Below are positions 24,501 to 35,870 of a stretch of 64,000 bases of DNA, piece after piece. Each line of letters opens with the position of its first letter. Position 1 is the stretch's first letter. A model generated the notes under the pieces. The model was not told the origin of the DNA. It searched no databases and was given only the letters and a program-made list of their open reading frames with translations. Source of the DNA: Aspidiotus rigidus. Taxonomy: Eukaryota > Arthropoda > Insecta > Hemiptera > Diaspididae. Position numbers and translations under genes: made by a program. Location of the stretch: contig JAVHKY010000010.1 of NCBI GenBank assembly GCA_035079385.1, positions 3,410,001 to 3,474,000 of the forward strand, given 5' to 3'.

Positions 24501-25006
24501 TTTGTTTTTAAATTTCATTCGGTCCAAAATTTGTGTAAGTTCCACCATTGATAAAATTTTTATGTTACGAGTGTGAAAACCTTTAGATAATATAATGTCG
24601 ACTCGTACTCACGAGGAGAATGTTTCTTTCAATAATAGGCCTACGACATTAGTAGAGTAAATTTTAAACAATTTTACGCCCTTTCTCAAAGTTTTGAACA
24701 AAATCAATAAATTAATCATTACTTATCGTTCTCGATTCCAAAGTTCAGACAAACGACAATGTGTACACAAGTACATCAGGTATTAGTAAGAAGATGTACG
24801 TCTACTAAATATTTCATAGAATGTTCCTTCCTAATTTTAGTCGACTTATTCTGCTCTATGAATCTGCTCTTTAGGCAATAATTAATGAATTTGATATTAT
24901 ACCTAGCTATTCTCCTCTAATGGTACGCCCGAAAGGCCGGAAAATTGAAAGACTTACCATCGGTGCTACAGCAGATAACTTTGATTACGCAGCAAGGTTC
25001 AGGCAT
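21518..25006 (-). CDS. 48-residue cysteine-rich protein, three exons
   Basis: Three minus-strand exons join with correct GT-AG borders and phase: 25006-24958 (start ATG to a GTAAGT donor), 21696-21622 (TTTCAG acceptor, GTATCA donor), and 21540-21518 (TTTTTCAG acceptor to TGA). The product is 48 residues with nine cysteines: CC at 5-6, CC at 12-13, C21, C31, C33 and a terminal CC at 47-48. It begins MPEPCCVIKVICC and has no signal peptide. Cys density, the MPxPC start, the small size and the terminal CC recall metallothionein-like or other small metal-binding proteins, but the hydrophobic VIKVI and the TTTT stretch are not classical, so I assign no function. An acceptor-like TCTACAG at 25040-25034 suggests an additional 5' non-coding exon. 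The large intron contains a LINE remnant. Confidence 0.6.
22330..22890 (-). mobile_element. 3' coding remnant of a non-LTR retrotransposon (RNase H/zinc-knuckle tail)
   Basis: Reading the minus strand gives the end of a retrotransposon polyprotein: an arginine-rich RNase H-end segment (VVTRLQIGHTHLID) followed by the zinc-knuckle CPHCHEPNLNVDHFF (CxxC...H), typical of jockey/R1-like LINE C-termini. The frame is broken and no reverse transcriptase core is adjacent, so this is a fragment. It lies in the long intron of the cysteine-rich gene. Confidence 0.75.
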
Positions 25007-25040
25007 CTTGAAAATATTTATAACTCCCGTCTGTAGAAAC

Positions 25041-28000
25041 GTTAAAAGAATAGGATTTAAAATGAAATACTTATAGCTTATGATACTGAGTTTTCACAAA
25101 TAAGTGTGGGAATATGGCAGCACTAATATTTATACTTAGCTATTAATTTATTTATTGTGTTGGCGTGATTCAGCCCTTGTGTCTCAAGTATGGATTAATA
25201 ATTTCTCCGTATTACAGTTTTATATTTCAAGGAGCCATCTCATAAAATTTGACGATGATAAGATAAAAAATATGAACAGCAAGGTAGTCTACAAGTACCT
25301 ATTCAATAGTTTCTTCAACCCAGTTAGGTCGCTGCAGCTCCCAATATAGAACAGGTAGGTATATCATTATCTAGTTATGGATCTCGTCATTTAGCTCAGT
25401 TTATTCGTAACTCGTACCCAGATTTCTAAAATTATTATCAGCCAATTGATGAAACAGAGCCGAATGATTAGAAGTGCAGTTTACGTCTGTTAAATATCGA
25501 ACGATTTTTGAACGTAAAAACAAAAGAAAAATTTGAAGTGTTCGAAATAAAAGTATCGTCCTTTACCGTTTTTAGAACTTCCAATAGTACGGATCTGTTT
25601 TATTCTATGACGTTGAATTGTTCAGTGTTAATAGGAAACAGCTGTTTCATGGGCGGTTTATCTGAAAAACTGTCCTTCACTCAAAATGTAGTTACAAAGA
25701 GCGAGGGCTCTAACCTACTTCAGGATTTTCGGGCACTTCCAGCCATCGAGCTTATGATAATTATATTGAAACGTGTATTATTTTTATTTATTTATTTGAT
25801 CCTAAAGAGGTTTATTGTTTTGACTTCCACCGTACATAAGAGAAGGGAAACTTGGAGGAATTATTATATCACAAGTGACCTGGCCCACTGCATTATGTAG
25901 ATTTACTGGGGGCTGGGTCTAAAAAATTTGTTTGGGGGCGGGGGAGTGAAACGATAAAAGTATGATGTTTTTCATCTCAGCAAAAAGGGCGTCCGCTGTC
26001 ATATTTTCAAGGATTGTCGTGCCAAATTTGAGTTACACATTCTATAGGTAAGTGAATATGGGACCGAAGTGAACATCTATCTGTAGATGTGTGAGCATAA
26101 AATAACAAAGACCGCTTGTTGGTCTGAGGATCGGGATCACTTTCGACGTAGGTAGGAATAGATTAACATGTGTCCTGTGTAAATATTGTATATAAATGTG
26201 AGTATATTTTGTATTCGTTTCTAATTCTACACGTTCGGCGCGAAATAATTTTACGACCCACGTGCAAATGACGACGAAACTTCGTCTATCATCCCTGCTG
26301 ATATATTGGAAAGACATATGGTGGCCAGCGGACGCGCACGTCGGTACATCTGTGAACAGTTTAGCTGCTACAATCTTGAAGTTCGTCACAACGACGTGTG
26401 GATGATTTTGGGAAGTACGTCGTAAAATAAGAAAGAGACGCTGTTCATCACGTACAATATTCGGCTCAAAAGCCAGGCTTTATGCTGGAAGGACCTCAGA
26501 ATAGTACCGTAGCAAATATCGAAAACTGGTTTAGCTCTTCCTTCGAGTGTAGTTGGGTTTATGGCAAAGTGTTCAATTGTGCGTGGATCAAGTTTGAGAG
26601 TAGGATGAGTCTTATCAGTGGAGAGGGGCAGATCGTGTATCTGTTAGTCTTCAACGTAATTAGGGATAGCCCAAGTTGTAAGATGATGGAGGAGACTCCT
26701 GAAGGAGTATTGTTTTATGGGTGCCGTGCTGGTGAGTGTTGTGGCACAAATCAGACGGTAGGTTCCCAGCTGACAGGTTGGGAGCTAAAAACGCAGACCC
26801 GAAGCTGAGGCCGACCATTAGTGGGATGCCGCTGTAGCCAGTTGTGGGGACACGTCACTCATTTGGTGAATAGCTCGGTAGTTTCTTTATGGTGAGCTGT
26901 CCCGCTGAAGAGGCTGACGGCTGCATTTTGGCAGTGAAGATACCTGTGCACTGAAATATTTTATTACAATGTAGGTTAAGGCGGGAAGGAACTCAACCGT
27001 GTCTTTTACAGTTTGAGATAATTGGCTGAAGGTGTCTTGAAGTCGGTTCCACCCACCAAGAGCAGGCTGTTCGGGCATTTTGGCAGGTAATTACTTTTGG
27101 AGTTAGATCCGGTAAGATCCTTTTGTTTGAGGGGGTTTTACACCTGCAACATAACTTCGCCTTCAAATAATACATTTCGGTGACCATGAGGGTGGGATAC
27201 CTACGCAAGGTATGGTCTTGGGGGTAAGTTTTCATTTTTGAAAAGTTTCTCACTTTTACGAGCAGCTGCTTACGTTACGAGAAGCGGATTTTCCTATCCT
27301 TTTTGTCATGAAGAATCTTTAGGTTCATTCTTGACAAAGGGTTCATTGATTTTATTTTCAATGATATTTTACTCATTCTTCCTACCTGGAAATTTAGTAC
27401 CCTTGTATCTCGCTTCCCACAGCACCTAGAGCCTAAAATTTTGTTTTGTTGTAGCGTCTTGAGACCAACTTCCGCAAGATCTTTTTGATATCTTCTCCTC
27501 GATGAGGCAAGATTTACACCATCGAGAAAAAACTCTGGCCGTTAGGGCCCATCAGCCAATCTTTGGATTTTAGGACCACGTGGAGGAGAAAAGTTTAAAC
27601 CTGATTCGCAGGACTAGATGAAATCTGAGAACGTCCATCGAATGTACCTCGTGAACTTTCAAGAACCACGAAGCACCGTTGGAACGACAACAAAAAATCG
27701 GCGACATCCTGACGCTCTCACCAGGGATGCACCAGGTGAATTCGAAGTCGTCCCAACGCACGTATTCGTGAGCGAAATCTTTTTTACTTCCTTTATAGCA
27801 TAGGATACTAGACAGGGGATTAGAAGATAATTTCGAAATAAGAAAAGAATCAGCAGAAGAAAAAAGTTGTTATGGTTTGGATGGAAAATAATATAAAGGT
27901 TTGCAACGAATGCGGGTAATACGAATTTAAATGGAAAATAGGAAGAGAAACGGAGCTAAATTGACTGTCCGACCCCAACTGCATCGACGATCGAAGATCG

Positions 28001-28420
28001 CTGCGAAAGAAATTCGGTCACGAATTTTGAGACGCTACATCGTAAAATCTTGAGTTTGAATGATTGAGAGTGTACTTCGAGACTACCTTGGTGACTTCAT
28101 TTTATTCATTACTGATTTATATATCATTTTTTCTTGTATACTCGTATACACAAGTTGTGCCAGTAGTTTTGAAGCAGTTGCATGAATAAAATATCTTATA
28201 AAGTAAATAAATAGAATACTAAAAAAAAAAATAAAATTTGTATACGTATCTTCCTAATAGGGAGAAACAGAATATCAGTTCTGCAAGGTTTTTTTTATGA
28301 TTTCTGAAAAGTCGGTACTGTTTACGCAGCTGTGGATGTATTTTTTATTTACGCCTCGTCATTCTCTTTTATTCTTAATCCGGGTAATTGCCCGATAGAA
28401 CCTTTTTCTATTCCTGTTTA
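25041..28420. other. Gene-poor stretch
   Basis: It contains the presumed promoter of the cysteine-rich gene at its left end, an open frame at 25508-25900 without domains, a decayed coding-like zone at 26050-27240, and AT-rich sequence near 28080-28380. I found no convincing intact gene. Confidence 0.4.
26050..27240 (-). pseudogene. Decayed coding-like stretch of unknown origin
   Basis: On the minus strand several frames keep protein-like composition over more than 1 kb but are broken by stops and shifts, for example the segments around 27078-26890, 26790-26630 and 26389-26220. Base composition here is less AT-rich than the flanks. I cannot name the family. An old integrated viral or retroelement core protein is possible, but that is only a guess from its isolated, single-frame, decayed character. 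Confidence 0.3.
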
Positions 28421-28429
28421 GATCTATAA

Positions 28430-29290
28430 CGTGAGTCGTTATCTTACGTGGGTGCTATCCCAGTCCTGTGAAAAGGCGTAGGTGATCTGCGCGAAACGTT
28501 ACCTATGTCACTGGAACGGAGTCTTTCAATGTGCCCCTCTGAGCTAGTCTTTACATCCAACAAGATTCGACCCTTCGCCCTTGATGGTAGAGTTCGTAAG
28601 AGCATGTGTCTCGTTTGGTAGTTGCCAAGTCTTCCATAGGAGAGATTTCTTCCTGAAGCGTGCAGTTGTGAACGTATCGTACAAAGTTATGCGCGGACAA
28701 CATCACCGTGTCATGCCGTCGCGAGTGGAAAAACTTTCTTATAATACCAATGCTTTTTCCAAAGTATTCGTGATCGAAATAAGTTTCTCCACTCTCTCGA
28801 CAGTAAGAACTGTATATCTTTTGGCCAGCCCAACACCAATAGGGAAAATGTTTTCTCTGAAGTCAAAGACAGAACTCCTCCCCTTCAAAATTCAGTTGTT
28901 GTACATAAAATCCTGTGTTTGAACTATCCAAAGGTTTATTCGGGGGGAGACATCTTAGTTACTTAAAAAGAGGGTCTTCCAACACGAAAACGACATTAAA
29001 AACTCGAATAATACCACTGCTTTAGCTAAGCATACTTTGGACGACGCGACGGTCATAGATTATAATTTTAAGCATGAGAAGATCGGTAAAGAAGAGAAAA
29101 ATTCTCGAAGTGGTCAATATTGTGAAACATAAGACTGATTCTAAGAACTTAGCTTGTATAGTAATACACGCCGACCATCAAACATCACTACTTTTATCAG
29201 ATAAATAATTATCAGTTTCTTTTATCGACCTGATGATGACGCTGGGGCGTCGAATTGTCGTTCATATATTTTCATCGTAATAAAACATAG
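28430..29290 (+). mobile_element. Penelope-like retroelement fragment (GIY-YIG endonuclease end)
   Basis: Plus-strand translation between about 28830 and 29200 shows the tail of a Penelope-like protein over several frames: a segment like FSLKSKTELLP, then HENDIKNSNNTTALAKHTLDD, the usual approach to the GIY-YIG active site (H-x2-D-x-N...TALAxH). Frame breaks show it is dead. The closing sequence GACCTGATGATGACGCTGG and the upstream GCGCGAAACGTTACC are like the direct-repeat ends of these elements. Confidence 0.65.
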
Positions 29291-29989
29291 GTAGTGGTAC
29301 CTAATGCCTGTTCTTTCTTCTTTTCATTTAATATTACTTCATGTACAGCGCTCATTATTCAGAATAGCCTTAGTGTAACCCTCCAAAAAAGAGTACCTAT
29401 CTACTCTTTCTTTTCTCCAAAAAATACTCTTTTTAAGAAATCGGTACTCTTTTCTGATTTCGGTACTTGGAGAAATTTTCACTATCCGGCTTCATTATGA
29501 TATCATAATCAATCCTCAATTGGGAAGAAAATTTGGAGAGAGTTTGGCTCTTCAAGTACCTATTCAAGGAACAATCGTAAAACGTTAGTGATTTTCGGAG
29601 TTATGCACGCTAGGAAAAATCAATCAAGCATCAGATTTTTCAGCATTAAAATCGTAAACGTGAACATTAAATTGAACAATGATCCACGATAACTTAACCA
29701 CATTTATTTCGATCATCGCAGCAATTATTTTCATGTCGTCACACAATTGACAGAATTAAGAACAACTGGCCGATTCATATCGCCCACACTGAACGTATTG
29801 AATGGCGATTGTACTGTAGTTTATAACATCCCTTCTGTTTTCTGTACGTACTGAGCTTGAGCATGATGAGACTTTACTTCGTGAAATGCGATAAGGTAGT
29901 AGCAACAATGTATGTAGTTACAATATAGGTACCTATACAAATTACAATTGTTTAATCGAACACGAAGTGGTACATGTTATACTTGCTCG
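29291..29989. other. No gene seen
   Basis: AT-rich spacer between two retroelements. A frame at 29294-29500 is Phe/Ser/Leu-rich with no context. Confidence 0.4.
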
Positions 29990-32562
29990 TTTTTATTTAT
30001 TTTATTTTATTTTCTATTTTTTGAGGTGGTGCCGACAACAGTCCGTGGACCAATTACTGCCGACACCACCTTTACATACTTTCACAGTAATAATAAGTAC
30101 AATTCCAACTAAATAATAGGAAAAAAAAAAAAAAAAAAAAAAAACATACATACATACATAGGCCTACATACGCACACCCACACACACACATCAGCTATCC
30201 ACATGAATCACACCTCATATAACTTCACTCATGTTCTGCTCGTTCGTGTCCCCTTCCTATCCACCCTGCATTACCCTCCCTCACATACTTCGGTCATATT
30301 CACTCAACGGTCTTACTGAGTATCTCCACTAGTGTCCTTCTGAATGCATTCCTATGCAGATGGAAAATGTCCAGGTCCGGGTATTCCCCACTTATCTCAT
30401 TATAGCGCTCCAAGGCCCGATCGATGATGCTGTGTTTGAGAGCATGTATGCGCGATGTTAAGGGATAGAAGGTATGTTTTTCTCTTTGTCTTTGTATTCC
30501 TCCTGTTCTAGGTACTCGTATATGTACCCTTTCCAAGGTGCCCGGCTCCTCTATTCTCCCATGTATTACGTCGCGTAGGAACATTACTGAAGTTAAGATG
30601 CGCCTTTCCTTCAATGCCAGTATCTGAAAGCCCCCTAGAGTTCCTGATAATAAAGCCTAGCTGTCTTTTTGCTTTTTTAATTTTTTGGAGGATGTGAGTT
30701 TTGAAATCTGCGCGTTTGTTAATGATAATTCCCAGGTCTCGAACCCAATCGACCTCCTCCAAAATATCACTATTCATCATTATACAAGTTGACGATCATC
30801 AATCTTATTTTTTTAGTAAAAGTTATTTTCTGGCATTTTTGAATGTTAAACGGTAAATGATTTTTTATACTCCATTGTATTAATGAGTCCAGATCATTTT
30901 GGAGGAGAGAACAATCTCCTTTACCCTCTATAGTGCGAAATATTTTAAGATCGTCAGCATACATTAATATGCTTGAGTTCTTGACCCCAGATATAATATC
31001 ATTGATAAATAGTAAGAAGAGGAGAGGACCAAGATTCGATCCCTGGGGAACTCCCGAAGGAAACGGAAACTTGCGCGAATCACTATTTTTATAGCTTACA
31101 TATTGCCATCTTCCTGCTAAGTACGATTTTATAAACCTCAGAGCTTCCTCAGTGAAACCCATGCACTCCAGTTTATTAATTAGGATATTATGATTCACCT
31201 TATCGAATGCTTTTTGAAAATCAGTATAGATGGCGTCCACTTGGAGTCCCTGATCGAACCTTTCCGAGAGGTACTGGACAAAACACGCAAGGTTTGTATC
31301 AACCCCTCGCGCTGAGAGGAAACCGTGCTGTTCATTGGTTATTTGATCTTTTACCTGCCAGAAAAGTTGTTCATGTAGTACTGATTCAAATATCTTTGAC
31401 GGAACAGGCTGCAACGAAATAGGTCTATAATTTGTTACATCCTCAATCACCTCGGACTTGGGTACAGGAGTCACTTTTGATATTTCATAGATATACGGGT
31501 ATTTCTGAGTATCTATACTGAGATTAAAAATGTAAGTAAGTGGTCGTGTTACCAGCTCTCTCAATCCTTTGTAAACGTATGTCGGTATTTTATCTGGACC
31601 TGAGGTTTTTTTTGCCTTGAGTTTCTTTATTGCCCTACCCAGGTCATTTTCAGTTATTTGATGAAGCTTTATTATTATCCTACCATTCGCATGACTTACA
31701 CTACCATTCCTTCCCGAAGACAAGTCTTCCTGATTTGAACTATTAACATAGACGGAGGAAAAATGTGCTGCAAACGCTTCAGAAATTTCCTTTGGTTCAT
31801 TGAGAATTTTCTCTCGGTATATTTTTTTATCCACTTCTGCAGTTGCCGTTTTTTTACTTTTTATATATTGCCAAAATTTTGATGGGTCGGATTTTATCTT
31901 TTGTTCGAGGTAACCTTCATTATCCCGCTGTGCTTGCTTTATTTGCTGCTTTACCTTTTTACGCAGCCTTTGAAAAATTTCCTTATTTTCACGCGTATTG
32001 TATTTTTTTAGTTTTCGACGCGCCCTATCCTTTGCTTTTAAGTTGAAATTTATCTCTTTAGTAAACCAATCAGGAAACTTATTTCGAGAACCTTTACTGT
32101 TCCTTACATTTGGAACAGTGGTTTGTATGACACTGTTCATGAATGACTGGAAATATTCAGCTGCCCTGTCTGGGTCCTCTAGCATATGTACAGATCCTTC
32201 CAATTCGCCTTCACGATTTCATACATTTGTCTAAAGTCTGCTCTAGAATAGTTAGGGACAGTAGTCAAAGTCGATGCTTTTTCACTCTTTCCTTTTTGCG
32301 GCATACGTTGTGCGACTGTGACATGTAGGGGGGGATGATAAATATCCTCAGTTTTAACGAGCGTTGTACTCACGAATTCAAATAATTATTCGAATATATT
32401 TTTCGAATAAGTATTTTCTCTCGCGCGTCAACAGTTCTTTTCATGTTGCTTTCATCTTCGTTCGTAACGAACGCGTACTCTACGCGAACTACCCCCAAAA
32501 GTAGAAAATACTCCTACCACCGTCCTCACGTGATCGCGCCGAGATCGCGCCCAAAAACACCC

Positions 32563-32569
32563 TATAAAA
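32563..32569 (+). promoter_or_regulatory. TATA box of the LTR-like element
   Basis: CCTATAAAATAGG lies 200 bp inside the inserted element, preceded by GC-rich sequence with a CACGTG E-box (32527-32532) and followed about 30 bp on by a plausible start region. It supports reading this insert as an LTR promoter on the plus strand. Confidence 0.55.
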
Positions 32570-32710
32570 TAGGCTCCGCGAGCCACTTTTCATCACTTCT
32601 CTTTCGGCTTCACCCAGCTTACTCTCCTGCTTTCCTGCTAGCTCTCTCGCTTCTCTCCTTGCCTTCTTTCTTTATTTTCATAGCTTCTTTCCACAACCTC
32701 TTCGGACTGT

Positions 32711-33232
32711 TCGCCGCGGTGCCCGCGGGTATAGTCTACTCTTTCTCAGCTTACTCGGCTTCCTCAGCTTCCCTCGCTTTCTTCTCGCTTACCTATCCCT
32801 TCGGGTTATTCTCCGCGGTGTCCGCGGGTTTAGCTTTCCTATCTCTCTTCGAACTTCCTCCTGTTGCTCGCCGCGGTGTCCGCGGGTACAACAGCGTATC
32901 CCCTTGATTAGCCTCCGCGGTGTCCGCGGGACTGATCTACTAACATCTTCGAACTTCCTCCTGTTGCTCGCCGCGGTGTCCGCGGGTACAACAGCGTATC
33001 CTCTCGGTTAGCCTCCGCGGTGTCCGCGGGACTGATCTGCTCATCTCTCCAAACTCCCTTCTGTTGCTCACCGCGGTGTCCGCGGGTACAACAGTACATC
33101 CTCTTGGTTAGCCTCCGCGGTGTCCGCGGGACTGATCTGCTCATCTTCTCCGAACTTCCTTCTGTTGCTCGCCGCGGTGTCCGCGGGTACAACAGTACAT
33201 CCTCTTGATTAGCCTCCGCGGTGACCGCGGGA
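32711..33232. repeat. Array of about ten CCGCGGTGTCCGCGGG palindromes in roughly 100-bp paired units
   Basis: A 15-bp palindrome CCGCGG-TGT-CCGCGG (with GCC or TGA spacer variants) recurs near 32714, 32813, 32870, 32916, 32970, 33014, 33071, 33115, 33172 and 33216. From 32850 on it forms a tandem unit of about 101 bp carrying two palindromes, one followed by GTACAACAG and the next by ACTGATCTGCTC. It is strikingly GC-rich for this window and lies within the probable LTR transcript leader. Confidence 0.9.
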
Positions 33233-33937
33233 CTGGTCTTCTCTTCCCCCTCAACTTTGTAGCACCGGCCGATCACTCTCCAGCTTTCTTTAATTCCAGT
33301 CAACCGTTCTTCTCCCTTTCTCTTTCACTCATTTGTTGTCGTATTATCGAAATAAACGTACATTGCTATACACCGAAAGAGACTTTTTCTTTATAATGTC
33401 GCGTAACGCCGATCCTCCGCCCGAGGCGTTCAGGAGCCTTCGGAGCCGACAGGTTCTTATTTCCTCTTCATCGTGGCGTACGGACCGCCGTGCGCAACAC
33501 GAGGGAGTCCGTTTTTTGTACCGCACTGTTTGAGATGGTGGATAGTACTAGATCTAATGTCTTACCATGACTATTCTTTACTTCGCTATGTGAGATTAAA
33601 TTGTTTATACTTATAAAACTGTATAGAGTATCAGCCTTACTACAGTTGTTCCCAAGCTCATTCGAGAAAATATTCTCAGTTTGGAATGATGGGATGTTAA
33701 AATCTCCAAGTAAAATAAAGTCTCCTGTTTTTGGTACTTTAAACTGTCATAGCGTCACATACTTGTACATAAACTTCAGTACATGTATTCGGAGGGAAAT
33801 AAAAAACCGCTACGTCTACTTTTTTTGTGGAGTTTGGTAGTGTGATTTGTAACCAAACATAGGTACTCACAATCAGTATCATGCCCGGAATTATAATTTC
33901 CCTAATTTGAAACTCTACCTACAAAGTGAAAACTAAA

Positions 33938-35870
33938 ATGACTTCAGAATCGAACGTTTCATTTGTTAATGATTTTGTTGAAAGTGATGATAGTGAAGTT
34001 AGTGGTGTGGATGATGTGGATGAACCTAAAACGAAGCGATTGCGAGGTGCTAACCGAGTATGGCTGAAGGTTGACGAATTTGCATCTCAGAAGGAAGCAG
34101 AAGAAGCTGTCGCGAAGATGATTGTGTGACGTAAAGCGTCAACTTCGAACACAACTTCCGGGTAAATAATTGTAGGCCACTGAGACATGATCGAAAAAAA
34201 AATGAATATTGCTCTCCGATCTATAAATTTTTTGTATGGTGCATTTTCTAGGTGTTCTTTAGGTAAATATAGAGGAGGAGAATGTCCGGCCAGAGTCTAC
34301 TTTCTTTTTCATGCCGACAGTGACAATGTATCATTATTCAAGACTGAAGCACTAGGTACATGATAACCATGAGCAAGATCCGCTTCGTGGCCTTTCTCAG
34401 GAATTGAGAGCTTTTATCAAAGAAAAATTTGGCGAAAGTTTCGAGAAACCGAACAGTATACTAACTGTTTTCCGTAGAAAGAAAATGACTAAACCTCCTA
34501 AAGCAAAGCTCATTCCATTTCTGCGACATTTACGTAATGCGAAGTATGGCTCCCCAACCATTTCAGCTGTGGAATTACGTGCGTGGTGCGTCTCGAAGTC
34601 AGTAATAGGCCTACCAGATAATGACGATGAAGTTTTTGTTTTAAAACACCACATTCTGGCAGAATCGCTTGATCCTTCCAAACAAGAGTTACAAGTAGTT
34701 TTGTCAACTCGTCGTCTTCTTCAAACTACACTTCAATCTGACCTGCTACAGACTGACGCGACCTATAAGCTTATTTGGCAAGGTTTTCCGATAATAATCG
34801 TAGGCACTAGTGACAAAAACCATACGTTCCATCCAATCGCTTTGGCAGTCTGCGACAGTGAAGCTGCAACTGATTACGCGTTTGTTTTCGATGCAGTTCG
34901 TCTTTTCGATTTACGTTGGACACCATCGATATTGCTTACCGATGGGAGCGAGGCGATAACAGCAGGTTACAAGCTCGTCTTCAGTGATCCTACTCAGAGA
35001 GTGAAAATGATTTGATCGAGGACCGAATTCAGCTAATTTTGTAAAATTTGCTGACCGGCCAACTATACCTAGTTTGTGGACATCTTTGTACCAGTGGGCG
35101 CTCGAGAATAAGAAAATTTTACAACGAGGAGAACGGTACTACACCAGCGCTGGACAGAACCCTCCTATAACCACCGCCAGTTTGAAGGCATTTGAGAAAA
35201 CCGCTGGTAAGTGGAAAAAATTTGACGAATTCATGAAGCATACGACCAGCATCTGGATTATATATATTTGTCAAGCTCATCTCGAACGAATTCTATGATA
35301 GGAGCGTTCCGAGCCATGAACAAGATTTGAAAAAACTTTACGGAGACACGCAATTTTTAGAAAAGGTATATTTGTAGACCGGTTTCGTAGTTCACAGGAA
35401 AAACTACATCATCAGTACAAATACCGAACGCGAATGAAAATCGAGCAAACATTAATACAATCAAGAGTAGGTACCTACTTGTATATACATGAAATTAGAC
35501 TATTGTTTGGATCAATGAGGTCATTGGCTAGAATATCACCTCTTTTAATGTGATTCACTATTTCGATTTCGAGCCATTTTCGGGTTACCCAATTATCCAT
35601 TTTATCATTGATCAGAGGATTTTGTGATTTGTAGCGAAACCTTTTCTAAAAATTGCGTGTCTCCGTAAAGTTTTTTCAAATCTTCATCTCGAACAGTCGA
35701 CGTGCACGTACCCTTTCTTCACTCGTCCTTCAGTTTGTAAACATGTAGTTGGTATACAGATTCGTCTGAAACTTGTCAATGCGCCAGAAGAAGCCAAATC
35801 AGTTGCTATTTGGAGGAAAAGGAAACGCGGTAGACCGTCGAAATCAAAGCCAGCACTCCTTCTACAATAG
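33938..35870 (+). pseudogene. Mutator-like element (MULE) transposase, broken
   Basis: Starts MTSESNVSF at 33938 and ends at TAG 35870. An N-terminal acidic part is followed by a FLYWCH-like zinc region (ECPARVYFLFHADSD, near 34280), then a MULE transposase core at 34404-35015 containing LLQTDATYKLIWQGFP and PSILLTDGSEAITAG, where the Asp residues fit the DDE catalytic set. The end has SVCKHVVG, a SWIM-finger-like CxH, then the basic RKRKRGRPSKSKPALLLQ tail common in insect MULEs. Stops near 34129, 34350 and 35013 and a 397-bp insertion at 35288-35684 make it non-functional. The sequence is shorter than active copies of the family. Terminal inverted repeats were not located. Confidence 0.85.
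35288..35684. mobile_element. 397-bp foldback-type insertion in the MULE, with 10-bp target duplication
   Basis: CATCTCGAAC flanks both sides (35278-35287 and 35685-35694), and removing the insert restores the MULE frame (CQAHLEQSTC). Inside are 44-bp inverted arms at 35323-35366 and 35640-35683, identical as far as I can read. The interior has GACCGGTTTCGTAG...CATCATCAG, a phrase like the repeat ends of Penelope-like elements, and the minus-strand reading (DKMDNWVTRKWLEIEIV) is also Penelope-like. It may be a Penelope-like copy that inserted with an internal inversion. Confidence 0.75.

Larger units (their letters stand above)
32362..33498 (+). mobile_element. GC-richer 1.14-kb insertion inside the LINE, probably a solo LTR
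   Basis: The LINE endonuclease frame is interrupted exactly here. ACGAG stands on both sides (32357-32361 and 33499-33503), and removing the insert with one copy restores the LINE frame across Asp-Ser-Leu-Val-Lys-Thr. The insert has a TATA box (32563-32569), an AATAAA signal (33351-33356) and no long domain-bearing frame, the layout of a long terminal repeat with U3, R and U5. A 5-bp duplication fits BEL/Pao or copia elements. A frame from 33396 (MSRNADPPPEAFRSL) reads past the insert end into the LINE and stops at 33533, so it is not likely to be a gag start. Ends do not show a clean TG...CA, so the class is tentative. Confidence 0.7.
29990..33900 (-). mobile_element. 5'-truncated non-LTR retrotransposon (LINE), interrupted by an LTR-like insertion
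   Basis: Minus-strand element. Its endonuclease begins near 33890 (FILLGDFNIPSFQ, the GDFN motif of apurinic-type endonucleases, at about 33730-33690). It resumes at 32360 after the inserted element with KTEDIYHPPLHVTV, then a reverse transcriptase frame of 477 residues at 32203-30770 with FQKAFDKVNH, SGVPQGSNLGPLLFLLFIND and the catalytic YADD. Further pieces at 30780-30508 and 30614-30300 complete the C-terminus after frameshifts. The tail at 30025-29990 is A-rich on the minus strand. The conserved motifs fit the jockey-like group. Frameshifts, the 5' truncation and the insertion make it inactive. The 30122-30190 region also has an A run and CATA/CA repeats. Confidence 0.9.

Noticed and set aside
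25508..25900. 130-codon plus-strand frame
   Set aside because: No known domain, no splice support and Phe/Leu/Ile-rich, as expected by chance in this base composition.
32908..33303. 131-codon minus-strand frame with repeated RGHRG-like segments
   Set aside because: Produced by the GC-rich palindrome array inside the LTR-like element.
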